Assembly: GCA_965207025.1 (NCBI GenBank)
Contig: OZ242258.1
Span: 1,240,001 to 1,304,000 of the forward strand
Direction of reading: 5' to 3'
Origin: Bin87 sp034423595
Lineage (GTDB): Bacteria; Chloroflexota; Dehalococcoidia; Lucifugimonadales; UBA3495
Length of the DNA: 64,000 nucleotides
Shown one piece after another: positions 15,725 to 24,491 of the stretch. The notes beneath the pieces were generated by a model, which ran no database searches, was not told where the DNA came from, and saw only the letters and a program-made list of their open reading frames with translations. The number at the start of each line of letters is the position of its first letter. Position 1 is the first letter of the stretch. A program made the position numbers and the translations under genes.

Positions 15725-16759
15725 ATGAAAGCTATCTATATCAATGAGACGGGCGGCACCGATGTGCTCAACTACGGTGACCGCCCCGATCCCGAAATAT
15801 CCCCCGGCGAGATACTGATTCGTGTCGGTGGCAGCGCGCTGAATCACCTCGACCTGAACCTGCGCGCCGGCAACGCCCGGCGCTTCCCTCATATCCTGGG
15901 CTGCGACCTGGCCGGCGAGGTGGCGCAGATCAGTCCTGACGCCGGGACCGATCTGAGGGTGGGCGACCGGGTGCTGATTGACAACCGGGTGAAGTGCGGC
16001 GGACACAACCTGTGCCCGCACTGCTCGGCGGGGCACGACCAGTGGTGCGCCCGCCAGCAGCGCATCGGCGTTGACCTCGACGGAGGACACGCTGAATACG
16101 TGGTGGCGCCGGCCATGAACGCCTACACCATCCCCGATGATATGTCGTTTGCGGAGGCGGCGGCCCTGCCCATCGCGCTGCACACGTCGTGGCACTGCCT
16201 GATCACGCAGGCCAAGCTTCAGCCCTGGGACGACGTGCTGGTGCAGGCGGCGGGCTCCGGCGTCGGCAGCATGGGCATCCAGATCGCCAAGATGATGGGC
16301 TGCCGGGTCATTACCACGGCGGGCAGCGACTGGAAGCTTGAAGAAGCGAAGAAGTGGGGCGCCGACGAGGTGATCAACTACCGCGAGGTGGACAGCGTCA
16401 GCGACCGTGTGAAAGAGCTAACCGACGGCCAGGGCGTGGACGTGGTGTACGACTGCGTGGGCGCGGATGTGTGGCACGAAAACATGCTGTCCCTCAAACA
16501 CGAGGGCCGGTTGGTGATAACCGGCGTCACATCTGGCAGCCAGACCCCCATGGACCTGTCGGTGTTGCACGGCAAGCCGTTGCATCTGATGGGCAGCGGC
16601 GGTCGCAGCCGGCGCACCATGGCCGACGCCATGAAGATGGTTAACCAGGGCGCGTTGCGTGGCATCGTTGGCCGCACTTTCCCGTTGGAGGGTGTGGCAG
16701 AGGCGCATCAGGTGATGCACGACCGGGATTTTTACGGCAAACTGGTCATCGAGCACTGA
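15725..16759 (+). CDS. Zinc-type alcohol dehydrogenase / quinone oxidoreductase (MDR family)
   Basis: 344 residues. GroES-like N-terminus with HILGCDLAGEV; a structural-zinc cysteine set in VKCGGHNLCPHCSAGHDQWC; then the Rossmann domain with VQAAGSGVGSMGIQIAKMMGC. The ADH Zn lobe is thus retained, but the catalytic zinc region reads SALNHLDLN, closer to quinone reductases. Reduces or oxidises an unknown alcohol/enone with NAD(P)H. RBS-like GGAGGGAA before the ATG. Monocistronic. Confidence 0.92.
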   Translation: MKAIYINETGGTDVLNYGDRPDPEISPGEILIRVGGSALNHLDLNLRAGNARRFPHILGCDLAGEVAQISPDAGTDLRVGDRVLIDNRVKCGGHNLCPHCSAGHDQWCARQQRIGVDLDGGHAEYVVAPAMNAYTIPDDMSFAEAAALPIALHTSWHCLITQAKLQPWDDVLVQAAGSGVGSMGIQIAKMMGCRVITTAGSDWKLEEAKKWGADEVINYREVDSVSDRVKELTDGQGVDVVYDCVGADVWHENMLSLKHEGRLVITGVTSGSQTPMDLSVLHGKPLHLMGSGGRSRRTMADAMKMVNQGALRGIVGRTFPLEGVAEAHQVMHDRDFYGKLVIEH

Positions 16760-16774
16760 CCGACCGATTGCAGG

Positions 16775-16783
16775 TGATACAAT
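16775..16783 (+). promoter_or_regulatory. Extended -10 promoter (TGATACAAT) for the FAH gene
   Basis: TG-A-TACAAT lies 51 bases before the ATG at 16834, with CTGACC at 16756-16761 as a 4-of-6 -35 match at 16 bases spacing. Confidence 0.45.
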
Positions 16784-16833
16784 AATCCGCGCCAACACGG
16801 TCAATAACAATCACCCAGGGAGGCAGTTCCGCT

Positions 16834-17607
16834 ATGAGAATCGCTCGCTATATCGCCCACGGCTCCGAGCATTACGGCGTCGTTGACGGCGACAACGTCA
16901 CCGCCATTGACGGCAGCATCTTTGACGATGAAATCAAGCTGACCGACCATGTTCACACGCTGTCCGACGTCAAACTGCTGGCGCCGGTGATGCCAGGGAA
17001 AATCCTGGCCATGGGTCTCAACTACACCAGCCACGTTGGCGACCGGCCCGCGCCTGAATATCCGATGATTTTCCACAAGACGCCCACCAGCGTAATCGGC
17101 CCCGATGATGCCATCATCCGCCCCAAGGAAGTCCAGCGCTTCGACGCCGAGGGCGAGATGGTCATCGTCATCAAGGACAAGTGCCGGAACGTGTCCAAGG
17201 AGGACGCCCTGAATCACATCCTGGGTTACACCTGCGGCAACGACGTGAGTGCGCGCGACTGGCAGCAGAAGGACCGCCGGGAGAACAACTCGGACTGGTG
17301 GCGCGCCAAATCCGCCGATACCTTCTCCCCCATGGGTCCCTGGATCGAGACCGACGCCGACCCAGCGGCCCAGCACCTCCGCACCCGCGTCAACGGCAAC
17401 GAGGAGCAGAACGAGACCACCGACCATCTCCTCTTCGACGTGCCTACGATGATCGAGTTCATCACCCGTTACGTGACGCTGGAGCCGGGCGACTGCATCT
17501 TCACCGGCACTCCCGGCACCACCCAGGACATGGCCGACGGCGCAATCTGCGAGATTGACATCAGCGGCATCGGCGTGCTGCGCAACCCGGTAAAGCTGGA
17601 GTCGTAA
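16834..17607 (+). CDS. Fumarylacetoacetate hydrolase-family protein
   Basis: 257 residues. The FAH core is clear: ILAMGLNYTSHV, then EYPMIFHKTPTSVIGPDD, DAEGEMVIVIKDKCRNV (acidic metal ligand region), YTCGNDVSARDWQ and CIFTGTPGTTQDMADG. Members cleave C-C bonds in or decarboxylate/tautomerise oxo-acids of aromatic catabolism using Mg2+. Exact reaction not deducible. AGGGAGGCAG ribosome site. Confidence 0.92.
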   Translation: MRIARYIAHGSEHYGVVDGDNVTAIDGSIFDDEIKLTDHVHTLSDVKLLAPVMPGKILAMGLNYTSHVGDRPAPEYPMIFHKTPTSVIGPDDAIIRPKEVQRFDAEGEMVIVIKDKCRNVSKEDALNHILGYTCGNDVSARDWQQKDRRENNSDWWRAKSADTFSPMGPWIETDADPAAQHLRTRVNGNEEQNETTDHLLFDVPTMIEFITRYVTLEPGDCIFTGTPGTTQDMADGAICEIDISGIGVLRNPVKLES

Positions 17608-17634
17608 GAGACAATCCACATGCGATGATACCCA

Positions 17635-17662
17635 GTAGGGGCGAATGATCATTCGCCCCTAC
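17635..17662. repeat. 28-bp REP-like palindrome, family A copy 2
   Basis: Perfect palindrome with arms GTAGGGGCGAATGA and its complement, and the ATGCGATGA leader shared with the copy at 197-224. It lies between the convergent FAH and HicA genes. Confidence 0.85.
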
Positions 17663-17672
17663 GAATTTCCGG

Positions 17673-17954
17673 TTAACCTCCGGGCCGCCACCCGCGCGGC
17701 GCACTACGCCCATTACGGTCGGCCCGGCCAATGCCCCATAGGAAGTGGTCCGGGTTGATACCGGCTTGCTCAACGATTCGCCCCATGGTAGCGGCTGCGA
17801 TGTCCCTTCGGTCGTGGCGCGGGATTGAGATACGGATCCCCGCCTCGTTTTCAAGGTGAACGTGACTTCCAGTTTGATACAAGAAACGCCAACCAGGTCG
17901 CCTGAAAAGAGCGAACGCATCGGCGTAACTGACACCCGGTATTCGGGGAGGCAT
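17673..17954 (-). CDS. hicA: HicA-family toxin (mRNA interferase)
   Basis: 93 residues from the ATG at 17954, which overlaps the hicB stop codon by one base (TAATG). The family core is PRIPGVSYADAFALFRRPGW, then FLYQTGSHVHLENEAGIRISIPRHDRRDI, with the catalytic His of the GSH motif and the double-stranded-RNA-binding-like fold. HicA cleaves mRNA and is neutralised by HicB. The C-terminal 20 residues (arginine/glycine-rich) go beyond the usual domain. Order here is antitoxin first, toxin second. Confidence 0.85.
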   Translation of the reverse strand: MPPRIPGVSYADAFALFRRPGWRFLYQTGSHVHLENEAGIRISIPRHDRRDIAAATMGRIVEQAGINPDHFLWGIGRADRNGRSAPRGWRPGG

Positions 17955-18259
17955 TAGACGACAACTTGAACGGTTGCTACTTCGACCCGGCAGCCATCGG
18001 CTGTACATTCGGCGATAAGGCGATCTCTCGCATCGGGAGGTACGTCTGGACGAGTATAAGGGATTGCCAAGAAACCCTCTATTGCGTCTGCAATCATAGC
18101 CAGGGCCTCCTCCCGGTCGTCGCCCTGGGAATTGCATCCCGGTAGAGATGGACAGAATACGGCATAGCCGGGTTCGAGATCGTCTGAAACCAGCAACACT
18201 TCGAACTCTTCGGCCTGCTTAATCCGCGTTTCGGTTTTCGTCGTGTGCGGTGTTGTCAT
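17954..18259 (-). CDS. hicB: HicB-family antitoxin
   Basis: 101 residues from the ATG at 18259, with AGGAGG eight bases upstream. The partially degraded RNase H-like core is visible: FEVLLVSDDLEPGYAVFCPSLPGCNSQGDDREEALAMIADAI in consecutive pieces. The C-terminus (CRVEVATVQVVV) lacks an obvious helix-turn-helix, so repression of its own promoter may rely on another mode. Directly upstream of hicA, one-base overlap. Confidence 0.87.
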   Translation of the reverse strand: MTTPHTTKTETRIKQAEEFEVLLVSDDLEPGYAVFCPSLPGCNSQGDDREEALAMIADAIEGFLAIPYTRPDVPPDARDRLIAECTADGCRVEVATVQVVV

Positions 18260-18314
18260 GGCATGCGCCTCCTGGTTCCGGCTAATCGTTATATGGCGCC
18301 ACTCTGGCGCTATC

Positions 18315-19460
18315 TCAGAACGGATAGCGTACGGCTGATTGGGCCTGCTCCGGCGGCCATATCACCACCTTGCGCCCCTGCTGTCGTTGGATCAACGCGA
18401 CGGAACGGCCGATCTGGCGTCCCTCGTCGTCGATCTTGAAGCGGCCGTAGAAGGTGGTGAAGTCCAGGTGGGATGCGGCCTGGCGCAGGGCATCGTCCTC
18501 CAAAGAACCGGCTTCCTGCGCGCAACGGGCGGCGATGAGGCCGGATGCGAAAGCCTGCGCCATGGGGTAGTCCACGGGCAGGCCGGCGACGGCGGCCGCC
18601 ATGGCGAGCAGCTGCAAGGACTCGGCGGAATTCGGACCAACGTCGGGCAGGGTGACGCTGGTGACGGGTTCCCATTGGCTGGGCCCGATGAAACCGTCGG
18701 ACAGGGCCCCGAGGTCGTTGACGAATTCAGCGATGGGAGTGGCGACCACGACGGCCAGGCCGATCCGGTCGCGGTTGGACAGGTTGGCAAGCGCCCGCGC
18801 GGTGGCGATGTCATGCCGGATGCGCCCAATGCCAACTACGAGGTCCGCCTCCAGCTCTGCCACGTGGCGCGCGATTTCAGCAAAGCGGGTTTGGGAAGGG
18901 CGGTAACGCAGGTCCAGCTCGGTGGTGAACCCTAACTCCTGGGCCACGGACTCGACGCCGCGGGCAACGACACGGGCGAACGCCCCGGTATCGATGCGGA
19001 GGATGACCAGCTTGCTCGCGTCCGGATTGCACTGACGGGCCAACAGCGGCGCTCCCACGAGGTATTGGTCAGCGGAGGTGAGAATGCTGACGATGTTGCG
19101 GTAGCCACGGGCGTACAGGGCGTCCCCGGCGCCGCCGTGGTTCCACATGACCCTGCCGTGAGACTCTGAGACTTCAGCCGCGGCGGTGGTCAAGCCGGCG
19201 GAGTAAGGGCCGAAAAAGAGATCAACGGAGTCCTGCGTGATGAGACGTTCGGTATTTTGTTGAGCAGCTTCGGCCATGCTGCCATCGTCGTAATTGACCA
19301 GGGTTACCGGATGCGTTTGGCCATCCAGTAGCAAGCCGCCCTGGGCGTTGACGTATTCCACCCACGCGGTAACGCCGGCGAGAGCCTGGCGCCCCTGGGT
19401 GGCGAATTGTCCCGTAAGGGATGCGGATATTCCAGCCTTGATTTCCGATGGTGTAGTCAT
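18315..19460 (-). CDS. Periplasmic-binding-fold (amino-acid/urea ABC receptor-like) protein without signal peptide
   Basis: 381 residues from the ATG at 19460; an upstream TTG would add 12 polar residues. Starts EIKAGISASLTGQFATQGRQALAG, the typical mature start of Peripla_BP_6 receptors, then VNYDDGSMAEAAQQNTERLI and DLFFGPYSAGLTTA. No signal peptide, lipobox or membrane segment precedes it, and no permease or ATPase genes are nearby. It may therefore act in the cytoplasm as a ligand sensor or be an exported protein with an unrecognised route. It diverges from the restriction-modification gene with only 64 bases between starts. Confidence 0.82.
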   Translation of the reverse strand: MTTPSEIKAGISASLTGQFATQGRQALAGVTAWVEYVNAQGGLLLDGQTHPVTLVNYDDGSMAEAAQQNTERLITQDSVDLFFGPYSAGLTTAAAEVSESHGRVMWNHGGAGDALYARGYRNIVSILTSADQYLVGAPLLARQCNPDASKLVILRIDTGAFARVVARGVESVAQELGFTTELDLRYRPSQTRFAEIARHVAELEADLVVGIGRIRHDIATARALANLSNRDRIGLAVVVATPIAEFVNDLGALSDGFIGPSQWEPVTSVTLPDVGPNSAESLQLLAMAAAVAGLPVDYPMAQAFASGLIAARCAQEAGSLEDDALRQAASHLDFTTFYGRFKIDDEGRQIGRSVALIQRQQGRKVVIWPPEQAQSAVRYPF

Positions 19461-19524
19461 AGCGATCTTCGCGGTTCCTGTGAGATTGCGGCCCAATTTT
19501 AACTGATGATACTATCGTATTGCC

Positions 19525-22500
19525 ATGCCGTCCTACCCGCACATTGAAAACTACCACGCCGACCTGCAACGGTTTGTCGAATTCGGCGGCTCCGACAACG
19601 AGCAGAGCATCCGGCGGGCCTTTGCAGTGTGCCTGGATTCCTACTGCCGCGACCATCGGGAAAAGCTGGCCCTGGTGGACGAACTGGACGCCGGCTCCCG
19701 CAACCGGCCCGATGGCACCGTCAAAGACTCCCTGCGCATGACCCGGGGCTACTGGGAGGCCAAGGACACCCACGACGACCTGGACGCCGAGATCCAGGCC
19801 AAGTTCAACCGGGGCTACCCCGGCGACAATATCGTCTTCGAGGACTCCGAAACCGCCGTCCTGTTCCAGAACGGTGGCGAGGCCATGCGGGTGAGCATGA
19901 GCCGGCCCGCCGACCTCCACCGCCTGATTTCGCGGTTCCTGGACTATGAGCTGCGCGAGATCGAGGAGTTCCGCCAGGCCCGCCAGCAGTTCAAGGCCGA
20001 CCTGCCCGCCGTGCTGGAAAACCTGCGTGATACCGTTGCCGAGGCGGAGGCCGGGAACCCCGACTACCGCGTCGCTGCCGACGCCTTCCTGGAGCTGTGC
20101 CGCAAGAGCATCAGCCCCGACGTGTCAGACGCCGACGTGCGCGAGATGCTGCTCCAGCACATCCTCACCAAGGACATCTTCCTGCGCGTGTTCGCCGAGG
20201 ACCAGTTCCACCGGGAGAACAACGTGGCCCGACAGCTGGACGCGCTGGAACGCACCTTCTTCACCGGCGACGTGCGGCGCGAGGCCATTGACCGGCTGCG
20301 CGCCTACTACGGCGCCATTGGCCGCGCCGCCGACGAGATTGCGGACTACGCCGAAAAGCAGCAGTTCCTCAAGGCCATCTACGAGGACTTCTACCAGGCT
20401 TACAATCCCGCCGCCGCCGACCGCCTGGGCGTGGTCTATACCCCCAACGAGGTGGTGGATTTCATCATCCGGGGCACGGATTACCTGCTGCAAAAGCACT
20501 TCGGCAAAACGCTGGCCGACGACAACGTGAACATCCTGGACCCGGCCACCGGCACGGGCACCTTCATCACCAACCTGATCAACCACCTGCCGGCCGACCG
20601 CCTGGAGCGCAAGTATCTCAACGAGATCTACGCCAACGAGGTGGCAATCCTGCCCTACTACATCGCCAACCTCAACATCGAGTACACCTACAAGGAGCGG
20701 ACGGGGCGCTACCTGGAATTTCCGAACCTGTGCTTTGTAGATACGCTGGACAACATGGACTGGCAGGGCGCGGGGGCCAGCGGCGGCGCGGTGCAGCGGC
20801 AGGCGGCATTCAACCTGGGCGGGCTGTCGGAAGAGAACTGGATACGGGTGCAGGAGCAGAACGAAAAGCCCATCAGCGTAATCATCGGCAACCCGCCGTA
20901 CAACGACCAGCAGTTCAACTGGTATGACGCCAATCCCAACCGCAAATATCCTGCGGTTGACCAACGTATCAGTGATACGTACATCTCGGCAAGCACAGCG
21001 CAACGCACTCATCAATACGATATGTACAAGCGGTTTATCCGTTGGGCCAGTGACCGACTGGATGATGATGGCATCATAGGTTTCATTACGAATCGTGCGT
21101 ATCTTGACACCCGTCAGGATGATGGGTTTCGCCAGATAGCGTCGCAGGAGTTCACCGACATTTACGTGCTTGACTTGGGTTCCGACGTACGTCGAAACCC
21201 GAAAATATCGGGCACCACGCACAACGTCTTTGGCATTCAGACTGGAGTGGCGATTGGTTTCTTTGTGCGCGATAAGGCCAAGGTGGGAGGGTGCAACATT
21301 CACTATCAGCGGCGTGAAGACGCAGAACTGGCAATGGACAAGCTGGCCTATCTTCGTGATGCGGCACTGGACCGCATTGAGTTTCAGAGTATCACGCCCG
21401 ACAAACACAACGAGTGGCTCAACCAGTCCAACAGCGACTTTGAGCAGCTGATACCACTCGCGAATCGAGAAACCAAACTGGCGAAGACAGTTGGCGATGA
21501 GCAAGCGGTGTTCGGTTTGTATTCAATGGGTATCAGTACGAACCGGGATGAGTGGGTCTATGACTTTTACGAGAATGGGCTATCCGATAAGATACTTTTC
21601 TTTTGCAGAACCTATCGAAACGACATGCAACGATTTGAGATTGAGAAGCCTGATCACAATTCAGTTGGCAATTGGGTAAATCGGTCAATCAAATGGACTA
21701 CTGAGCTGGAGAAACATCTGGTCAACGGGGATAGTCTCTCTTTTTCGGAGCAGCATATAGTATCTGGCTTGTACCGGCCGTATGCCGCCAGAAGTTGCTA
21801 CTATGCACCTGTTATCACTCATCGCCGGTATCAAATGCCGCAGATATTTCCACATCAAGGAATGCTTCTGAATAAAATCATCTGTTTTACTGCTACGGGG
21901 TCCAACAGGCCCTTTCACGTCATAGCGACGGATAAAGTGCCTGATTTACATCTAACAGGCGACACCCAATGTCTCCCCCTCTACCGCTTCACGGCGGACG
22001 GAGAGCGGGTGAGCAACGTCACCGAGTGGGGGCTGCGGCACATCAACGAGCACTACCGCAAGGAATGGGGCGATCACTTCGACAGCATTTACCCCGACGG
22101 CATCACCGCGGAGGACATCTTCGCCTACACCTACGCTGTGCTGCATGACCCGGTGTATCGCCACGACTACCGGGTTGACCTGCTGCGGGAGTTTCCCCGG
22201 CTGCCCCTGTACCACGACTTTGATACCTGGGCCAAAATGGGCCAGGAACTGCTGGACTTGCACCTGGGGTTTGAATCAGCCGAACTGTACCCCCTGGCAA
22301 GAAGCTACCGGCCCAGCCCCAAACCGTACAAAACCCGCCTGCTCGCTAACAAATCGGCCGGCAGCATCACGCTGGACGACGGAACCACCGTCACCACCCT
22401 GGCCGGCGTACCCGCAGACGCCTGGCGCTATCAGCTGGGCAGCCGCTCCGCCTTGGAATGGGTCCTCGACCAGTACAAGGAAAAGAAACCCCGCGACCCC

Positions 22501-22785
22501 ACCATCCGCGAGCGGTTCAACACCTACCGTTTCGCCGACCATAAGGAGCGTGTCATTGACCTGCTAAGTCGTGTCTGCACTGTCAGCGTGGAGACCATGC
22601 GCGTAGTGGACAGCATGGCCTACTGGCAAGACGGTCACCTGATAGTGTTCGATGACCGGGATAAAAACGAGTGGGAGACGATGGCCCTGGAAGCCTTTAA
22701 CTCCTACTATGACGAATCGGATGATGATCCTGAATACCAGGCATGGTTAGCCTCGTTACCCGATATTCGCGAGCAGAGAGAGTAA
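19525..22785 (+). CDS. Single-chain restriction nuclease-methyltransferase (type IIG / ISP-like)
   Basis: 1086 residues. N-terminal nuclease-like domain with D63 and E78-A-K80 in a PD-(D/E)XK arrangement (residues about 1-120); a helical connector to about 300; then an N6-adenine methyltransferase with GVVYTP (motif X, ~302), DPATGTGTF (motif I, ~339) and GNPPYN (motif IV, ~455). The C-terminal specificity part resembles that of LlaBIII-type ISP enzymes, but there is no helicase domain between nuclease and methylase. The DNA for residues about 470-810 is much lower in G+C (a 60-base sample near 21600 is 40%, against about 70% near 20280), as expected of an exchanged target-recognition domain. 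The start has no clear ribosome site. Confidence 0.9.
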   Translation: MPSYPHIENYHADLQRFVEFGGSDNEQSIRRAFAVCLDSYCRDHREKLALVDELDAGSRNRPDGTVKDSLRMTRGYWEAKDTHDDLDAEIQAKFNRGYPGDNIVFEDSETAVLFQNGGEAMRVSMSRPADLHRLISRFLDYELREIEEFRQARQQFKADLPAVLENLRDTVAEAEAGNPDYRVAADAFLELCRKSISPDVSDADVREMLLQHILTKDIFLRVFAEDQFHRENNVARQLDALERTFFTGDVRREAIDRLRAYYGAIGRAADEIADYAEKQQFLKAIYEDFYQAYNPAAADRLGVVYTPNEVVDFIIRGTDYLLQKHFGKTLADDNVNILDPATGTGTFITNLINHLPADRLERKYLNEIYANEVAILPYYIANLNIEYTYKERTGRYLEFPNLCFVDTLDNMDWQGAGASGGAVQRQAAFNLGGLSEENWIRVQEQNEKPISVIIGNPPYNDQQFNWYDANPNRKYPAVDQRISDTYISASTAQRTHQYDMYKRFIRWASDRLDDDGIIGFITNRAYLDTRQDDGFRQIASQEFTDIYVLDLGSDVRRNPKISGTTHNVFGIQTGVAIGFFVRDKAKVGGCNIHYQRREDAELAMDKLAYLRDAALDRIEFQSITPDKHNEWLNQSNSDFEQLIPLANRETKLAKTVGDEQAVFGLYSMGISTNRDEWVYDFYENGLSDKILFFCRTYRNDMQRFEIEKPDHNSVGNWVNRSIKWTTELEKHLVNGDSLSFSEQHIVSGLYRPYAARSCYYAPVITHRRYQMPQIFPHQGMLLNKIICFTATGSNRPFHVIATDKVPDLHLTGDTQCLPLYRFTADGERVSNVTEWGLRHINEHYRKEWGDHFDSIYPDGITAEDIFAYTYAVLHDPVYRHDYRVDLLREFPRLPLYHDFDTWAKMGQELLDLHLGFESAELYPLARSYRPSPKPYKTRLLANKSAGSITLDDGTTVTTLAGVPADAWRYQLGSRSALEWVLDQYKEKKPRDPTIRERFNTYRFADHKERVIDLLSRVCTVSVETMRVVDSMAYWQDGHLIVFDDRDKNEWETMALEAFNSYYDESDDDPEYQAWLASLPDIREQRE

Positions 22786-22787
22786 CA

Positions 22788-23111
22788 GTGGTTGGTGACA
22801 TTGTCATTTTGCCCTTCCCCTATGCCGACAGCGACGATGCAAAGGAGCGCCCCACGGTCTTGCTGGCGGACGTTGGCGATGGCAGATATTCGGACTGGAT
22901 CGTGTGTCCAGTAACGAGGAGCCGGATACCGCACCGCCGAGCGATACCGATCAGCGCAGCTGATTTGGCAGCCGGGACTTTGGACCCGCGCAGCGTGGTG
23001 CGCCCTGACCGACTGTCCACCTTTGCCGAAACCAGGTTCGGCAATTCCGTTGCCCGACTCACCGACGCCAAGCTGTCAGAGATTCTGACCGTCGTGCGCA
23101 GCCTGTTCTAG
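22788..23111 (+). CDS. MazF/PemK-family toxin-like protein
   Basis: 107 residues from a GTG two bases after the stop of the nuclease-methylase gene, with GAGAGAG in that gene's end as a possible ribosome site. MazF fold motifs: VVGDIVILPFPYADSDDAKERPTVLLAD in consecutive pieces, then WIVCPVTRSRI and SVVRPDRLSTFAE. Such proteins are usually sequence-specific mRNA interferases. No antitoxin ORF precedes or follows it; the space upstream is filled by the restriction gene. It may be post-segregational insurance for that gene or a variant with a different partner. Confidence 0.8.
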   Translation: MVGDIVILPFPYADSDDAKERPTVLLADVGDGRYSDWIVCPVTRSRIPHRRAIPISAADLAAGTLDPRSVVRPDRLSTFAETRFGNSVARLTDAKLSEILTVVRSLF

Positions 23112-23134
23112 CGGCTGCGGATGTCCGGGCCGGC

Positions 23135-24325
23135 CTACACCCGCGGCCGGAAAATCCCGAAGCTGCTGGTATATCCGTGCAGGAACGTCGTCCCGCTGAC
23201 CGGGCCGATTTCGCCGTTGCAGAAGAAACCGCCCAGAGGGACGCCGGCGCCGACCTTGTCGTGGAACACTTCGGTGTCGTGGTTAGGACGCCCGTAGAGA
23301 TACTTGCCCCGTCCCAGACACGAGAAGAGCAGCGCGCCATGGGCGGGGTTCTCCCGATTGTCGATGGCGTAGCGTTCCAGGACTGCGGACAGGTCCTCAG
23401 CGGAAGTGTCGGCGTCGCGGAGGTGGAACTGCACCAGCTGGCCTTCCTTGAGCATTTCCCCGATGGCCAGGACTCCGCTGCGCTGGTCCATGCCCATCAC
23501 GTTGCGGATCAGGAAGTCGCCCTGCTGCGGCTGGTCAATCAGCGCGTCCATGACGACTCCGAGGAACAACGAGTGTTGCATCAGGTCGCGGTCGCGCTGG
23601 CCGGACTGTTGGAAGATTCCGCGCAGCACGTTGATGGGCTGCTCGCCATCCAGTTCGACGAGGAAGTTCCGGTCGCTTCGTGTGATCCGCATGGGCTGGC
23701 CGATGGGACGGCAACCCTGGGCAACGACGGTTTCAACCACGATGTTGCCGGAGAGAGCGACGCCCACGGCGCCAGAGTCGTGGTAGTCGCGCCCCAGGAA
23801 AAGCCCGTTCTGACGCGCGCCCTGGGCGGCGCTGGCCAGGCCGCCGATCTTGGCGGCGGCGGGATAGGCGTAGTCCATGCCCAGCAGCATGTTCTGAGCC
23901 GGGAAGGACATGGGATCGGCCAGCAGCACGAACTGCGGCTCGTCGGACGGATTGATTCCGATGGCTTCGTGCCAGTCGTCCGGCCCCGCGTCAAGGCTGG
24001 GCAGGTTGTCGCCTTCCATACGGATGGGATGGATGTTGACGCCGGGCAGACTGGCAACGGTCAGCGACACGGCCGGTTCCTGCTCCACCTCGGAGCCGCC
24101 GCCGATGATGCCGCCGCCGGAGCAGCCGAGGACGGTGGCCTGCGGGCCGAGCATTTCGCCGACCAGTTCGGGCAGGGTTGCGTAGTCTGATGCGTACTCG
24201 GACGAGGCGAAGATGACCGCCAGGTCCGCGGCGGTGTCGCCCAGGGCGGACCGAACGGAACCGGCGCACTCGGACAGCGCGGCGCGGAGGGTGTTCTGTT
24301 GGGATATGGCGGAAGCCCACTGCAT
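23135..24325 (-). CDS. FIST N- and C-domain sensory protein
   Basis: 396 residues from the ATG at 24325, with GAGGTG six bases upstream. N-terminal FIST domain (LAVIFASSEYASDYATLPELVGEML, then LGCSGGGIIGGGSEVE) and FIST_C domain (FLIRNVMGMDQRSGVLAIGEMLKEGQ, ALLFSCLGRGKYLYGRPNHD, PLGGFFCNGEIGPVSG), each quoted in part. FIST domains bind small ligands such as amino acids and are found in signal transduction. This copy is free-standing with no kinase or cyclase domain. Confidence 0.9.
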   Translation of the reverse strand: MQWASAISQQNTLRAALSECAGSVRSALGDTAADLAVIFASSEYASDYATLPELVGEMLGPQATVLGCSGGGIIGGGSEVEQEPAVSLTVASLPGVNIHPIRMEGDNLPSLDAGPDDWHEAIGINPSDEPQFVLLADPMSFPAQNMLLGMDYAYPAAAKIGGLASAAQGARQNGLFLGRDYHDSGAVGVALSGNIVVETVVAQGCRPIGQPMRITRSDRNFLVELDGEQPINVLRGIFQQSGQRDRDLMQHSLFLGVVMDALIDQPQQGDFLIRNVMGMDQRSGVLAIGEMLKEGQLVQFHLRDADTSAEDLSAVLERYAIDNRENPAHGALLFSCLGRGKYLYGRPNHDTEVFHDKVGAGVPLGGFFCNGEIGPVSGTTFLHGYTSSFGIFRPRV

Positions 24326-24373
24326 AATGAGCACCTCACGGGCTTACGGCGAGAAACCGTTGTGGTTGGGCGC

Positions 24374-24382
24374 AGTATAGCA
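24374..24382 (-). promoter_or_regulatory. Extended -10 promoter (TGCTATACT) for the FIST gene
   Basis: On the minus strand TG-C-TATACT ends about 49 bases before the start at 24325. The same nine bases occur upstream of rpsB and tRNA-Leu. No convincing -35. Confidence 0.5.
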
Positions 24383-24491
24383 CAGGGGGCAGAGACGGTT
24401 GACGGCGCGGCCCGCCGGCGGGTATACCTTTTGGGCGGCGTTTGGCGCGAGCCGGACGCTGCAGACATCGTGATACAAGGCAGGTGTCCCC

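Noticed and set aside
16801..17652. 283-residue minus-strand open frame
   Set aside because: Antisense to the FAH-family gene.
20125..21504. 459-residue open frame on the minus strand
   Set aside because: It lies wholly antisense to the nuclease-methylase gene, has no family motifs, and is explained by codon bias on the opposite strand.
23177..24190. 337-residue plus-strand open frame
   Set aside because: Antisense to the FIST gene, which has both FIST domains intact.
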